Of a stretch of DNA of 58,019 nucleotides, positions 47,101 to 57,607 are shown one piece after another (the stretch's first letter is position 1; every line of letters begins with the position of its first letter). The notes beneath the pieces are model-generated. The model saw nothing but the letters and a program-made list of their open reading frames with translations, was not told the DNA's origin and ran no database searches. A program made the translations under genes and the position numbers. This stretch comes from Micractinium sp. NFX-FRZ (taxonomy: Eukaryota; Chlorophyta; Trebouxiophyceae; Chlorellales; Chlorellaceae). The stretch lies in NCBI GenBank assembly GCA_029339195.1, contig JAPTJF010000402.1:1-58019 (forward strand). The letters are read 5' to 3'.

Positions 47101-49413
47101 GTGGCGCCACGCCCCTCCACACAGCAAACTCAGGACAGACTGCCTCCTTACACGGGCTGAGAAGGCGGAGGGGGCCTGGTCTGAGTCGCTGCTGGAGGGG
47201 GAGGGGGCCTGGTCTGAGTCGCTGCAGGAGGGGGAGGTGACCTGCACAGCAATGAGGGGGACACACAGAAGGGGGGGGGGGCAACACGAGGTGGACGGCC
47301 AGCATACGTTACACCATTCAACAGGCCCCAAGTCCTCCCTGGGGATAAGCGTTGTGCAGAGCTGATGTGGGCCTTTGCGAGCTGCTCGTGCAGGCCAGCA
47401 AAAAGCCCCTGGCATGGCAGCGGACTGCCTGCATTGCTGGAGCAGCGGCTCAAGCTGGTGCTGCCAAGTTAGTGATGCGTGCAGCTTCAGTGCAGAGCAT
47501 GGTGCAGCTTGCTGTGCTGCTCCCCTATCTGCGTCTACGCGAATCTCTGGCTACAGATGCATGCGGCACTTACGGCAAGTTGTCAACCGGCGGGGACGGG
47601 GCTGGGCTGGGCACAGGCCCCTCTCCTGGCCCATTACTAGGTGGTGGGGACGGAGGCTTGGGTGGAGGAGGGGTGGGAGCAGGCGGAGAGGGGCCGGGGG
47701 GCGGAGGTGGCGAGGGAGGAGGTGGAGGGCGAGGCGGGCGGGGCAAGGGGGGCCCTGGCGCAGGGGAGGGCGGCGGCCGGGGCCTGCCAGGGAACACGTG
47801 CACGTGGGAGTTGGAAAAATGAATTTGGTGAGGGGTGGCGACGTATGCCATGTACAGTGCACGTGAGTATCATGACGTGATTGGTGCGAGCGGTGAGAGC
47901 AGCAAGCAAGGTCAAGCATCGGCTGCGCCTCGTAAACATGCATGCAGGCCTGTCTGAGCTCCTGGCAGGACTGCCCATCAGGTAAAGCTCTGCCGGCGCT
48001 GCTCCATAGCCTTTCATGGCTTTCGAGAGTTCCACACTGGTGAGGAGGCAAGCCGTATCCCAATTAGCTAATGGACAGCCTACCGCTGCCACCCCAGCTA
48101 CTAGGCTGCTGCTTTGCTGCTGCTGCCTCGTTTGCCACACTGCTTACGCTTGTGTGGCACGTGGCGGGGGAGGGGAGGGCGGAGAGGGTGGCGGAGGGCT
48201 TGGGGGCGGTGGCGGCGGGGAAGGGGGCGGTGGCGGCGGGGATGGCGGGGGCAGAGGAGGAGAAGGCGGGGGCGGAGGTGGGGGGGAGGGAGGTTGGGGG
48301 GGAGAGGGGGGCGGGCTGGGCCGAGGCGGTGGCGGCGGCGAGGGGGAGGGGGGGGGTGAGGGGGGCGGTGGGGGCGGAGAGGGCGGGGAGGGGCTCGGGG
48401 GTGGATACGGTGAAGGTGGCGGCGGGCGTGGGGAAGGAGGTGGGCGAGGGCTGCGGGCCACGGGAGGGGGTTGCACTCAGAGGTGGATGTCAACAGGCAG
48501 CAAGGGCCGAGGCACAGGCACAATTGTGCGGCCTGTCCCTCATTAAACAACTGCAGCTTTCTGAGGCACTGCCGCACACTTTCACAACTCCTGGAAAGGC
48601 CGCCTTGGTGGGCCCGAAAAGACACACTGGTGCTGATGCCTTGCTGCAGCGTGGCGGCCCGGCATTGTCAAACGCCCACAGCCGGCCAGCAGGGCCAAGC
48701 TCACACCCTGCTGGTCGCGTGCATGCGCTGCAGGGGCAAACCTGGGTGGAGGAGGGGGAGGAGGCCTGGTGGGAGGCGGTGGCTTCGGGGACGGCGAGGG
48801 CGGACGGGGAGGCGGGGATGGAGGTGGAGGGGAGGGGCGAGGACTGCACAGGGGAGGGAGGGGATGCCGTGGATGTTTGAGATGTGCATGCAGGCAGGTG
48901 GCAGGGGGTGCCGTGGATGTTGTGGGGGAGGCCCACAAAGCGATGCCTTGTGATAGCCCTGACCAGGATGCTTTGCTTGGGGGCTGAAGGCTGGACCGCA
49001 GGACCGCAAGAGGTGCCTAGAGTTACAGGGAATGAATACTAAAGGCAGTCCAGAGAGCCAATCGTGAGGGCGGGATAAGAGCATGCACAGCATGTTAGGA
49101 ATGTGTGATGAGGGAAGGTTCCCAGCAGCGGACACCTCATGGGTGCCGTGGACACCCAGAGGGGGACCGTGGCACCCCGCTAGCAATGGCCAACCGGCAC
49201 GCAGAGCAGACCGGAAGCCAGAAATGTGCGCTGTTGCTGGCCTTGCGCTTACGATGGGGGTGGACGAGGCGGAAACGGCGGTTTCGGCCGCGTCTGCAGG
49301 ATGCCCCGCGCACTTCGCCTGGCGGGGGTGGTTCCCTGGTCGGCGGAAGCCAAGTTACAGATGCCTGCCAACAGCGCCGCCAGGCAGAGAGCCAGAACTG
49401 TGCTCCGCAGCAT
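44135..49413 (-). CDS. Secreted proline-rich (HRGP-like) protein with BNR/Asp-box repeats
   Basis: Likely cell-wall or extracellular glycoprotein. Exon 1 (49413-49253) encodes a signal peptide (LALCLAALLAGICNLASA) and leads into Pro-rich exons at about 48855-48741, 48475-48155 and 47800-47575, made of PPSPPPP-type runs typical of hydroxyproline-rich wall proteins. The C-terminal half carries Asp-box/BNR motifs: ISTDVGNTW (46765), GGATWTD (46150), GGETWT (45775), SNDGGQTW (45590), WLSQDG twice (45350-45250), GSTWTKR (45045), STDFGLTW (44670) and SVNGGQSF (44225). These motifs sit in beta-propeller proteins such as sialidases and sortilin-type receptors. No sialidase catalytic Arg triad or FRIP motif was seen, so binding rather than hydrolysis is more likely. 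The stop is TAA 44137-44135. Exon borders in the Pro-rich part are approximate. Confidence 0.8.
44440..44456. repeat. Poly(A) run in a BNR-gene intron
   Basis: About 17 consecutive A (poly-T on the coding strand) in the intron before the last exon. Confidence 0.8.
47168..47233 (-). repeat. 33-bp in-frame tandem duplication in the Pro-rich region
   Basis: Two copies (47168 and 47201) of an 11-codon unit that reads PPPPPAATQTR in one frame. The length keeps the frame. Confidence 0.7.
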
Positions 49414-49857
49414 TTTCAACTGCGTGTTCAGACTCTGTCCGGCAGGAAAAGGCCTGCGAGCACACGTGTTGGAGAGGGCTGATGAGAACCCCGGGGTTTG
49501 AGAATGGGAATAAGACGCCCCAACATTCCAGAAAGAAGGCGAGCAAGCACATCCAAATGCATCCACGTGGCACTCACTCTTGACAGTGGCTGTACTTGGT
49601 ACGACTCAATAAGTGCGCCTGCCACAACGCGAGTTAATTAGCACACGTGGTGTTCATTGACTCCAAAACCATGTCTCACGGCAGGAGGGGAGAGAGACTG
49701 TTCGTCCATCAGGGGAAGCACAGCGGGCTGATGGGGAGCAAGGGGGGGGAATGACTGGGGAAGCAAGGGGAGAAAGGTTAGCACAATTGGGAGCAAACCA
49801 CAACTGTTGGGTGCAAGGCACCGAGGTGGTGGGCTGCTTGGCTCGGGTGAGGGAGGG

Positions 49858-50283
49858 TGCCAGGCCCCACACTGGCAGCAGGCACCTGCAAAGCTGGCGA
49901 ACTGCTCGTTGGGCTGGCCGCTAGGGCACAGGAAGCGGTTTGATGCGAATGGATTGGGAGGGGGGCGCAAACAACTCAGCGTAGGGAATGCAAAGGAAAG
50001 AGTGCAATGGGCAGACAAAGACAATGTGTGCCACATCCTCCGCGCCATCGCTGCAGTGGGGGCAGGTGTGCTCCCGGGGCAGCGCTGCCACCGACCATCT
50101 CCTCGGCGCCCCAGTGGGACCCAATGCGCAGCTGCGCGAGGGCCTCGCATCCTGCCGCCGGCGGACTCTCTCAAGAAGGGGCTCAGCCCTCCAGAGACTG
50201 CCCGGCGCCACCACGCCGTCGCACACGCCGGCAACGTAATGCTGCAGGCGACTTCCCCCTATCCCACTGCACAGCTGCCATGA
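49858..50283 (-). pseudogene. Decayed non-LTR retrotransposon C-terminal fragment
   Basis: On the minus strand, blocks in shifting frames read YVAGVCDGVV, ALAQLRIGSHWGAEE, PREHTCPHCSDGAEDVAH with VFVCPL, and NEQFASFAGACCQCG. The Cys-x2-Cys ... His-x(n)-Cys cluster after an RxGSH motif is typical of the region after reverse transcriptase in LINE-like elements. At least two frameshifts separate the blocks, so it is not functional. Confidence 0.6.
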
Positions 50284-50397
50284 GCTGCCCCATGAGCTGC
50301 CCCATCCTGGGAAGAGGTAGGGTCTAGTCTAGTCGTTGCAGCTGTTCACATCCCCTCGAGGATTCAACTTCAGGACGAACCAAGTCCTGAGAGGTTG

Positions 50398-50718
50398 ACA
50401 AGGCATGCACCAGGCAGGGTGCATGATGCGCAGAGCAGGGGCGCATGTCCCAGCACTCTTTCTTTCCCTGCCACTTGGCTTGCAAGCCAAGACTGGTGGA
50501 GCCCAGGTGGCGTTGCGGGTGCCTACAACTCGTTTACAGTGCCTAGAAGATGCACACGGGTATCCCGAATGGGGTCAGGATGATGATAATGATGATGCAA
50601 GGAAACAGTGCAGTGCAGCTCAGTGCAGTGCCAGCAGGCCAGATGATGCTGCTGCCAGTCCAATGGCTTTGCACTGCCGTGCAGGCAAAGGGCCGGTCCC
50701 CAGCAGCCCACTGTGCTG
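50398..50718. repeat. Dispersed repeat, copy 2
   Basis: Direct-orientation relative of 43218-43500, slightly longer and with an extra CAGTGCAGCT duplication. It lies directly beside the decayed retroelement fragment. Confidence 0.75.
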
Positions 50719-50812
50719 CGCCGTGCCCTGCTTGCCTGGCAGGCTTAATGCGGGCCTCTGTGAGAGTGCGGCGCCGAGGCGTGCATCAGGCCTGCCGCCG
50801 CCTGCTGCTGCG

Positions 50813-52654
50813 TTAATACCGTGCATACAGCAGCGCTGCCTCCTGCTCCAGAGGCATCTCTCTAAAGTGCTCCCACTCGGATCGCCGTGTGGCCAGGAAG
50901 GCGCGCGGGAGCGTGCGGCTGCCCCAGGCGGCCACCAGCGCGGACTGCAGCTCTGCGGGGCAGTTGAAGGTGGGAGAAAGGGGAAGGGCAGGCAAGGGTT
51001 GGCGCAGTATGGGGATGGCATGGAGAAAGGGTGTGCAGGGCGGGCAGGCAGTGGCAGTGAGCAGGCACAGGCCAGGAGGGTGGAGAGCAAAGCCCCTCCC
51101 CAGCTCCTCAACTACCATGGGACGGCTCACACAGACACACGTGCGGGCCTAGCAGCTGACCCAAGTATTTGTTTTCAAATGTCAAGACGGGCTGTAACGG
51201 CGCCCCTAGGCCTGCCCGCCCACCGCACACACTTCCCGCTTTGAGCACTCTGCTGCTCTGCTCTGCTTTCCTTCAATCTGCTATGCAAGCTGCCAGCGCC
51301 TCCCCCAGTGTGGCAGCCAGTCGTTCCCACAGCCCTGGTGCCCAATGCGGCAGCTGACGCGTCCCACCGTGACATTTACAACCTGCAATGCTTCGCTCAC
51401 CTTCGTCTGCCTCATACGCCGCCAGCGCCTCCCCCAGCGTGGTGGGCAGCCGCGCGATGCCTGCCCCCTGACGCGCCGCCTCACTCATGCTGGCGGGGTC
51501 GCAGGTCACCGGCTGCGGCAGCCGCAGGCCCTGCTGCACCCCCAGCAGGCCCGCCACTGCAGCAGGCCAGGCAGGGCAGCAGGGCAAGCCAGGGAGGGGT
51601 TCATGGGTTGGGGGCCAGGGCAGGGGCAGGCTCTCAGCCGGCCACTGTCTCTACTCCGCTGCCCGCCCACCAGTGCTGCACCACTGCAGCCCTGTCCACC
51701 AGCCCGCCCCTCACCCGCTCGCGCGCTCGACACGCAAGCAGCACGCACCACCCACCAATGGTGGCGGGTTGGCGGTGCCTGCTCACAGGCAACCCTGGCC
51801 CTCGCTGCCCGCTACTCTCCCCTGGAATGGGCAGCAGCGGTTTACGCGCACCAATGGTGGCTGCCACGCAGGTGCGGGTTGGTAGCGCCATCTCGTTTCA
51901 CCGGTACGTGCACTTACTGCCGACACTGCCCCGGACCAACCCCGAAAGGAGCAGCAGCTGTTTATAACGCACCGATGGTGGCCGCCACTCCCAGGTGCGG
52001 GTTGGCGGTGCCGTCAAAGGCCTTGAGCTCGCAGTTGGTCGCCTCGGGGGCACCTGGGGTGGAGCACATGCGCAGGGGGGCCTCGCGGTTGTTCACGCCA
52101 TAGCACTGCACAGGCGGGCGCAAGGCATGGGCAAGGGGTGGAAGGGGGCGGGTGAGTGGAGGTGGGGGAGAGAAGATGCGGGCCTCACGGCTGTGCATAG
52201 CAAGGCACTGCAGAGGTGGGAATAAGCAGGGCAAAAATTGGGAGGGGGTGGGCAAGAAAGGAACGGGTGGGATAGGAAAGGAGAGGGGAAAGAGGAGGTG
52301 GGGTACAGCACAGGCAGCACAGGCGGCACGGGCAGCACAAGCAGCACAGCGACCAGCGTGGGCCAGGTCAAAGGGGTGGCAGCCAGGCAGGTGCGTGCTT
52401 AAAGCGGGCACTCCCAGCAGGGCGGTGGGCGGGCGGGCAGGACAGGCAATCTGCAGCAGCGGCACCGGCCGTGGCCGTGCCGGCAGCAGCAGCAGCAACA
52501 GCAGCAACGGCCGTGGCCGTGGCAGCACCAGCAGCATCAGCAGCAGCAGCAGCACCGGCCGCATCAGCAGCAGCAGCAGCAGCAGCGGCGGCACCGGCCG
52601 TGGGCGTGGCATCAGCATCAGCAGCAGCAGCAGCGGCGGCACCAGCCGTGGCCG

Positions 52655-52703
<49 letters not shown>

Positions 52704-55191
52704 GGCAGCAGCAGCAGCAGCAGCGGCAGTGGCAGCGGCAGCGGCAGCGGCCATTCCCAAACACTCGACAGCTACAAAAAAGCTCGCCCCTCCGGTACCT
52801 GGTACGCCCCCGTCCACGCGTGCGGCGCCAGGCGGCGGTAGCTGTTGGGCGACGGCGTGGTGAACACCATGAGCGCGGGCAGATGGGCCAGCACGCCTGC
52901 TAAGAAGGCCTCCCCTGTGGCCGACAGCCCCGGCACCGCTGGCTCGTCAGTTCCCGCAAACACAAAGGCCCTGGGACGGGGCGGCTCATGCTCCAGCAGG
53001 TTCGTGTCCCCCTCCCAGAGGCTAAAATGCAGGTGCATGCCACTGGAGGCGGCTCCCGCCAGCAGCTTGGGAAGAAAGGAGACCACCAGGCCGTGCTTGG
53101 CGGCCACGGCGGCCACCGCCTCTCGGCTGAACAGTAGCGCGTCGACAGCCGCCAGCGCGGGGCCCGGGCCGGTGGCGATCTCAAACTGGCCGGGGCCTGC
53201 AGGGCAGGCAGGAGGGCAGGTGGGAGGCAAGCAGGGCGTGCGGGCAGGTGAAGGGGGAATAGGCTGCAGAGATCTACAGCAATCTCCCCGAGACCGAAGA
53301 GCAGATTACGAGCTGGCACCCGCACACCACCATGCTTGCCCAGTCGCCCATTCCGCCCACCCGGGACCTCCCACCACTCGCCTCCCTGCCCCACCTGATT
53401 CTGCATGCAGCTGCTCCACGGAGGTGCCAAAGGAGGCCAGGGAGGACACAATCTCTCCCAGCACTGCAGGGCAGGCGGGCAGGCCGCTGTCATGGGGGAG
53501 TCAGGGACCACGCAAAGTTGAGAGCAAGGGCGTTAGACGGTGGCAGGCACAGCTGGCATCTGGCGGTGAACTCCAGACACTCAGTGAGGCATGCAACAGC
53601 AGCTGCCCCTGCTGCGCCCCCAGCAGCTCTCACAGCAGCAAACCGCACGGCACAGCGCACCGCGCACCTGCCGCAGCCCCATCCAGCGAGCTGCTTGAGC
53701 AATAGTTGCTGCTGTCCAGGCATGGAGGCAGCTGCCCGTTGCTGCCACTGCTGCTGCTGCCCTCGCCGCTGCTGCAGTCACCGCTGCTGCCGAGCTTGGG
53801 TTTGTGCAGCAAATAGAACTCCAGCTCAAAGCCTAGCTGCAGAGTGATGCCGTGCCGCTCCTGCGCCTGCGCCAGCACCCGCTTGAGCGCTGCAGGCGGC
53901 AGCAGGCGCGGCAGGGAGGGTGGAGTAGGGCGCAGCACAGCAGGCGCGGCAAGGAGGGTGCAGCAGGGCGCAGCGCCTGAGCATTGAACTGCTCCAAAGA
54001 GTGCACGGCACGGCATGCCTGTGGCACTGCGGGCATGTGGCACTCCAATGCACTCCTGTGGCCACAGAAAGGAACGCCCTATCATAAAGGCAGCATAAGC
54101 CGGTGTACGGTTGGCAGGAGCAGCCTCCTCACACACGCATCGACCTCCCCCACCGCCTGCAGGCACACACCTGAGCGCGGGCAGCACCCCCAGAGCTCGT
54201 CCGGCGGCTGGTTGCACATTGTGACCAACGCCGTGGCATGGTTGGGCATCCAGGGAAGCGTGTGCGTGGCTGCAGGGTGGGGCGCCAGGTGTGGAGGCAG
54301 TGATGGAAGGGCGGCAGCCGCTCAGCAGCAGGCAGGCAGGCAGGCTGCAGCTGAGGGCGGGCGGCAGCAGGCGGGCAGCAGTCAAGTTCTCACGGGCATG
54401 CGCATGATCCGGCGATGCCATGGTGCAATAGTCGCAGTCGGCGCCCACATCTGCACACTCACTCCCCAACCCACATCAGCACTTGGCGCGTAGGGGCGGG
54501 GCGGGGCCAGGCACAACAACACATGGCGGAGGGTCAAGCATCACGAGCACCCCCTGCCCCAGGCACCCCTGCTGACCACTGCCATTGTGACAAAGTACTT
54601 GAAAATATTGCCGGTTATGTTGTGCACCTGCTGGGTCGGGCATCATCCGCATCTCGCCCACAGGCACCCCCGCTGGGTCGTCCACACACGAATCTCCCCA
54701 AGCGGGCAGCCAAAAGCAGGCGTAGGCCATGCCGATGCCGCGCTGCGCTGCCGCCTCCAGCTTGCGCCGGGGGATGACTCTGGAACACGGCAGACATGGC
54801 GGTGTAAGGGTAGGTGCAGGATTGTGTGCCGTGAGGAGGCGGGGAGGGGCAAGTAGAAAAGGAGGGCAGTAGAGGCGGCGGCGGTGGCAGGCGACGGCGG
54901 CAGCGGCGGGGCACCTTGGCCGTGCACAGCTGGCGGCCCGCAGCAGTCCTGAATGTGTGCAGCACGGTGAGCGCGGTCACCTGCAGCGCCGAATGCCCGC
55001 GGCGTCGCACCAGAGGAGACGGATGAATTGGACTGCATGTCAAGGGGAGCAGCCCAAGCTGGCTTTGAAACGTCTGGATCTCGGGCATGTGCACAATTGC
55101 GGGCGCACGGGAGAGCGCGCTACGGCCAACTAGGGTTCCGCTGCCCACCTGAGGGCCGCAGCACCTCGCTCCACTCTGGCGGGGCCTCCAT
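50813..55191 (-). CDS. Glutamine-synthetase-like protein (GlnA fold, NodGS/FluG C-terminal type)
   Basis: Glutamate-ammonia-ligase-fold enzyme. Ten exons join exactly: 55191-55149, 54948-54915, 54779-54628, 54269-54171, 53889-53668, 53463-53395, 53196-52799, 52105-51973, 51556-51401 and 50952-50813, giving 481 residues. Motifs in order are RVIPRRKLEAAAQRGIGMAYA, THTLPWMPNHATAL, the metal-binding GFELEFYLL, VEQLHAESGPGQFEIATGP, the ATP/glutamate site SGMHLHFSLW, SPNSYRRLAPHAW, NNREAPLR and ELKAFDGTANPHLGVAATI. The ELK triplet has Lys where bacterial GlnA has a catalytic Arg, as I recall for the plant NodGS/FluG branch, so the substrate may differ from ammonia plus glutamate. A Ser/Gly-rich insert follows GFELEFYLLHKPK. 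It is divergent from the gene starting at 55500. Confidence 0.9.
51288..51323 (-). repeat. Intronic copy of a GS-like exon end
   Basis: Reads TLGEALAACIAD, against TLGEALAAYEAD of the real exon end (51450-51401). It lies about 100 bases downstream in the intron, and the donor is lost. Confidence 0.75.
51751..52012 (-). repeat. Triplicated GS-like exon end with splice donor
   Basis: The exon end encoding ANPHLGVAATI (real donor at 51972) recurs in its downstream intron at about 51841-51889 and 51751-51780. The two copies keep ATTG|GTGCGC and ATTG|GTGGGT donors. Confidence 0.8.
52443..52760. repeat. Long imperfect (GCA)n trinucleotide repeat in an intron
   Basis: Dense CAG/GCA repeats with interspersed GGCCGTGGC units fill much of the intron between GS-like exons 53196-52799 and 52105-51973. 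The run is open in several frames but is intronic. Confidence 0.9.
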
Positions 55192-55499
55192 GTCGGTCAG
55201 CAAGGTGACAATAGTCGCGTGTACAGAGATGCAAGCGAAACCGAGCGAAAGTGCTCACTCAAGGAAGGTGGAAGCTGCCAGCTGGGGCGCGCAGGCAGGG
55301 CCGCTGGATGCCGCGCCCCGCGTGGTACTTCTCCTTCTATACCATGCACGTTTGCTCTTGATACCTGTAAAGCACCGTCCTCCGTGCGCTCATTCCGTGC
55401 AAGCGCTCCCGCCCAGGACGGCCCGCGGCCCCTGGAACCCCTTTAATACAGCTGTGCGACACCGTGCACCCGTTCCGCGTCCAGCAACGTACTTTCAAC
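55192..55499. promoter_or_regulatory. Compact divergent promoter region
   Basis: Only 308 bases separate the GS-like start codon (minus) from the ATG of the plus gene. A TATA-like TCTATACCA lies at about 55335. Shared regulation is possible but not shown. Confidence 0.45.
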
Positions 55500-57607
55500 A
55501 TGCTGCAGAACGCCGCCGGACGCTGGCCCGCTGGAGCGGCAGAGGCATGGCATCATGTGCCGCAGCCGTTGTCACCGGCGTCCTCCGCCGCCACATGTTG
55601 CACCACCTTTGCCCCCGTCTCCTCCCCGGCCTCCTGCCACCCTCCCTGCTTCGCCTCCCGAGACGACGATGTCAGCCTGCAGACCCCGCAGCAGGTGGTG
55701 CAGTGCGAGGCTCTGCAGGTGCGCGCTCTGTGGGTGGCTCCCGGTACTTGGGGAACCAGTCAGTTTGGGATGCCATCTGGCGCCTCTCCTGGACAAGGGT
55801 GTTCTCGTGACTTCTTGCCAGCTTGGCAGCCTGGCCGCCCTTTGGCAGCCATCCAAACGCCAGACGGGCTGTCACTGGCCTCATACAGCTGCTGCCCTGC
55901 CCTCTGGCTCTAGAGCGCACGGTACTCGCCAGCTGGCACCGCCTGGGCCGTACCCGTACTCAGGGGCATTACCAATGCTGTTCCCGCTTCCTGCCTGCAC
56001 ACCCACGTACACCCCATCCTCTTTGTGACCGGCCCCACCTCACCCCCCCCTGCAGTCCGATGAGGAGCTGGAGGAGGGCGGGCAACAGATGCAGGCGCTG
56101 GCAGCGCAGCTGTTGGCGGCGCGTGCCCAGATGGATGCTCTGGAGGCCTTCAAGGCACGGGTGGCACGCATGCTGCAGGAGGAAGCAGCTAGCACTCGCA
56201 CCCACGTCGACCTGCAGCCTTTGCGGCTCTTTACCCACACCCCGGGACAGCAGCGGAGCACGGCACAGCACCAGGAGGTGCTGCCCGCCTCGCTGGCAGA
56301 GCTGCACGGCTGGGAAGCGGGGCCCCAGTTGCCGCCCCTGCAGGGTGCAGAGGCGGCACAGCTGCGGCAGCAGGAAGACACAGCAGCTGCGCTCAGCGAG
56401 CCGTATGCAGCAGCAGAGGCGCACCTGGCAGCGGCGGCGGGCTGCCTGCACCAGGCGCTGGCGGAGCTCGCCTGTGTGGGGCTGACAGGTGAGCCCTTGG
56501 CAGAGTGGGTCGGGGGGCTTAACACCCTTAGCGGTGTGAGTGGAAAGTTACTAACAGCTTGCAGCGTTCCTGCTCCTGAGGCACATGGCCACTTGGCCCC
56601 ATCCTCTGGTCGCCTTGCGCCGCCCCTCACGGCTCACCTGGTTGTCACCCACCCATCCGCCGCCCCGCTCCTCCCCACCCTGCAGGCACCTGCATCTTCT
56701 CGCTGCGCGCACACCCCTTCCAGTATGGCCCATACGCCGCCAACAGCAGCCGCGGCAGCCGGTCCCAGGAGCATGCTCACAGCAGGCAGCGGCGCAGCAT
56801 GTACCGCTCGTACCGCCACACTAGCCTGGCCACAGAGGTACTGCAGGTGAGTGGCAGGTGCATTGGCGGGAGTGGCAAGCCGTTGCACGAGCCCCCCCCT
56901 AAGAGGTGCAGCAGCACCAATCAGGCAATCTCAGGGTGGGCCTGGGGCGGGACGCGCCATGCACTACTGGATGTATGTTGGGAGCCAACCCGTCAGCATG
57001 CCAGGTGGGACTGCCCGCTGGTGTACGGCATGGCTGCTCTGGGCACTCTACTTTGCTAACGCGGTTGCTGCGCATCCTGGCCTGCAGGAAAATGCCGCGC
57101 AGTGGGCAGCGCAATTTGTGCAGCAGGCAGCGCGGCAAGTGGAGGCGGCGCTAGCGGTGCTGCCCATGCTGTGCGGCGTGCTGCCGGATGTGGTGCAGAG
57201 CCTGGCGGGCGGCCTATTCCTGGATCTCTTCCCCAGAGATGGGGCTTGCGTTGCAGGTGAGCCGCAGTATGGCAGGGCTGTATGCAGTGGTGGGTCTGGT
57301 GCTTGTGCAACAGCTACTGTAGGTGTCAAATCGATAGTGGGCACACAGATCTGCCCTCCCAGTTGGGCCAGTGGGGCCTGGCTGCTTGGCCCGCCAACAT
57401 CATGCCCTCTGCGCCATCTCCACCTGCCCTTCGGCTGCAGAGGTGGCCGACCGCACACGCTCAGCCCTGGCACAGGCTCGAGACATCCGGGGCCAGCTGG
57501 AGGCGTGCCAGCGGTGGTGCGGAGACCGCAGGGCGGCGTCTGTGCAGAACAGAGCGGCGGCTGCACAAATGTGTGCAGATGCTGAAGCTGTGGAAGCTAT
57601 GAACTAG
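55500..57607 (+). CDS. Unrecognised helical protein, complete
   Basis: Five exons, 55500-55718, 56056-56488, 56686-56846, 57088-57256 and 57441-57607, join in phase to 1149 nt (382 residues). The start is the first in-frame ATG of exon 1. Residues 1-73 are Pro/Ser/Cys-rich and could be a transit or disordered region. Residues 74-220 are Gln/Ala/Leu-rich coiled coil (MQALAAQLLAARAQMDALEA; EAFKARVARMLQEEA). Exon 3 has an aromatic-basic block (FSLRAHPFQYGPYAANSS; RRSMYRSYRHTSLATEV), and exon 4 a hydrophobic helical stretch (ALAVLPMLCGVLPDVVQSL). The end is again coiled coil (VADRTRSALAQARDIRGQLE). No family was recognised. A structural or complex-forming role is the most that can be inferred. 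Confidence 0.8.

Larger units (their letters stand above)
49414..50812. other. Spacer with decayed retroelement and dispersed repeat
   Basis: Lies between the GS-like stop and the BNR-gene start, both on minus. It contains the retroelement fragment and repeat copy 2 listed separately. The BNR-gene promoter should lie in 49414-49640, where nothing specific was identified. Confidence 0.5.

Noticed and set aside
47637..48546. Glycine-rich protein on the plus strand
   Set aside because: Antisense of the Pro-rich exons; the minus strand has the signal peptide and splice sites.
52152..52863. Poly-Ser/Gly and poly-Ala proteins on either strand
   Set aside because: Products of the (GCA)n repeat inside a GS-like intron; the flanking exons join in phase without it.
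54460..54530. Extra GS-like exon (CVVVPGPAPPL)
   Set aside because: Joining 54628 directly to 54269 gives MPDPAATHTLPW in phase, so no exon is needed here.
54916..54985. Longer GS-like exon 2 reading ALTVLHTFRTAAG
   Set aside because: Its phase does not fit the exons before or after; the 34-nt exon 54948-54915 fits both.
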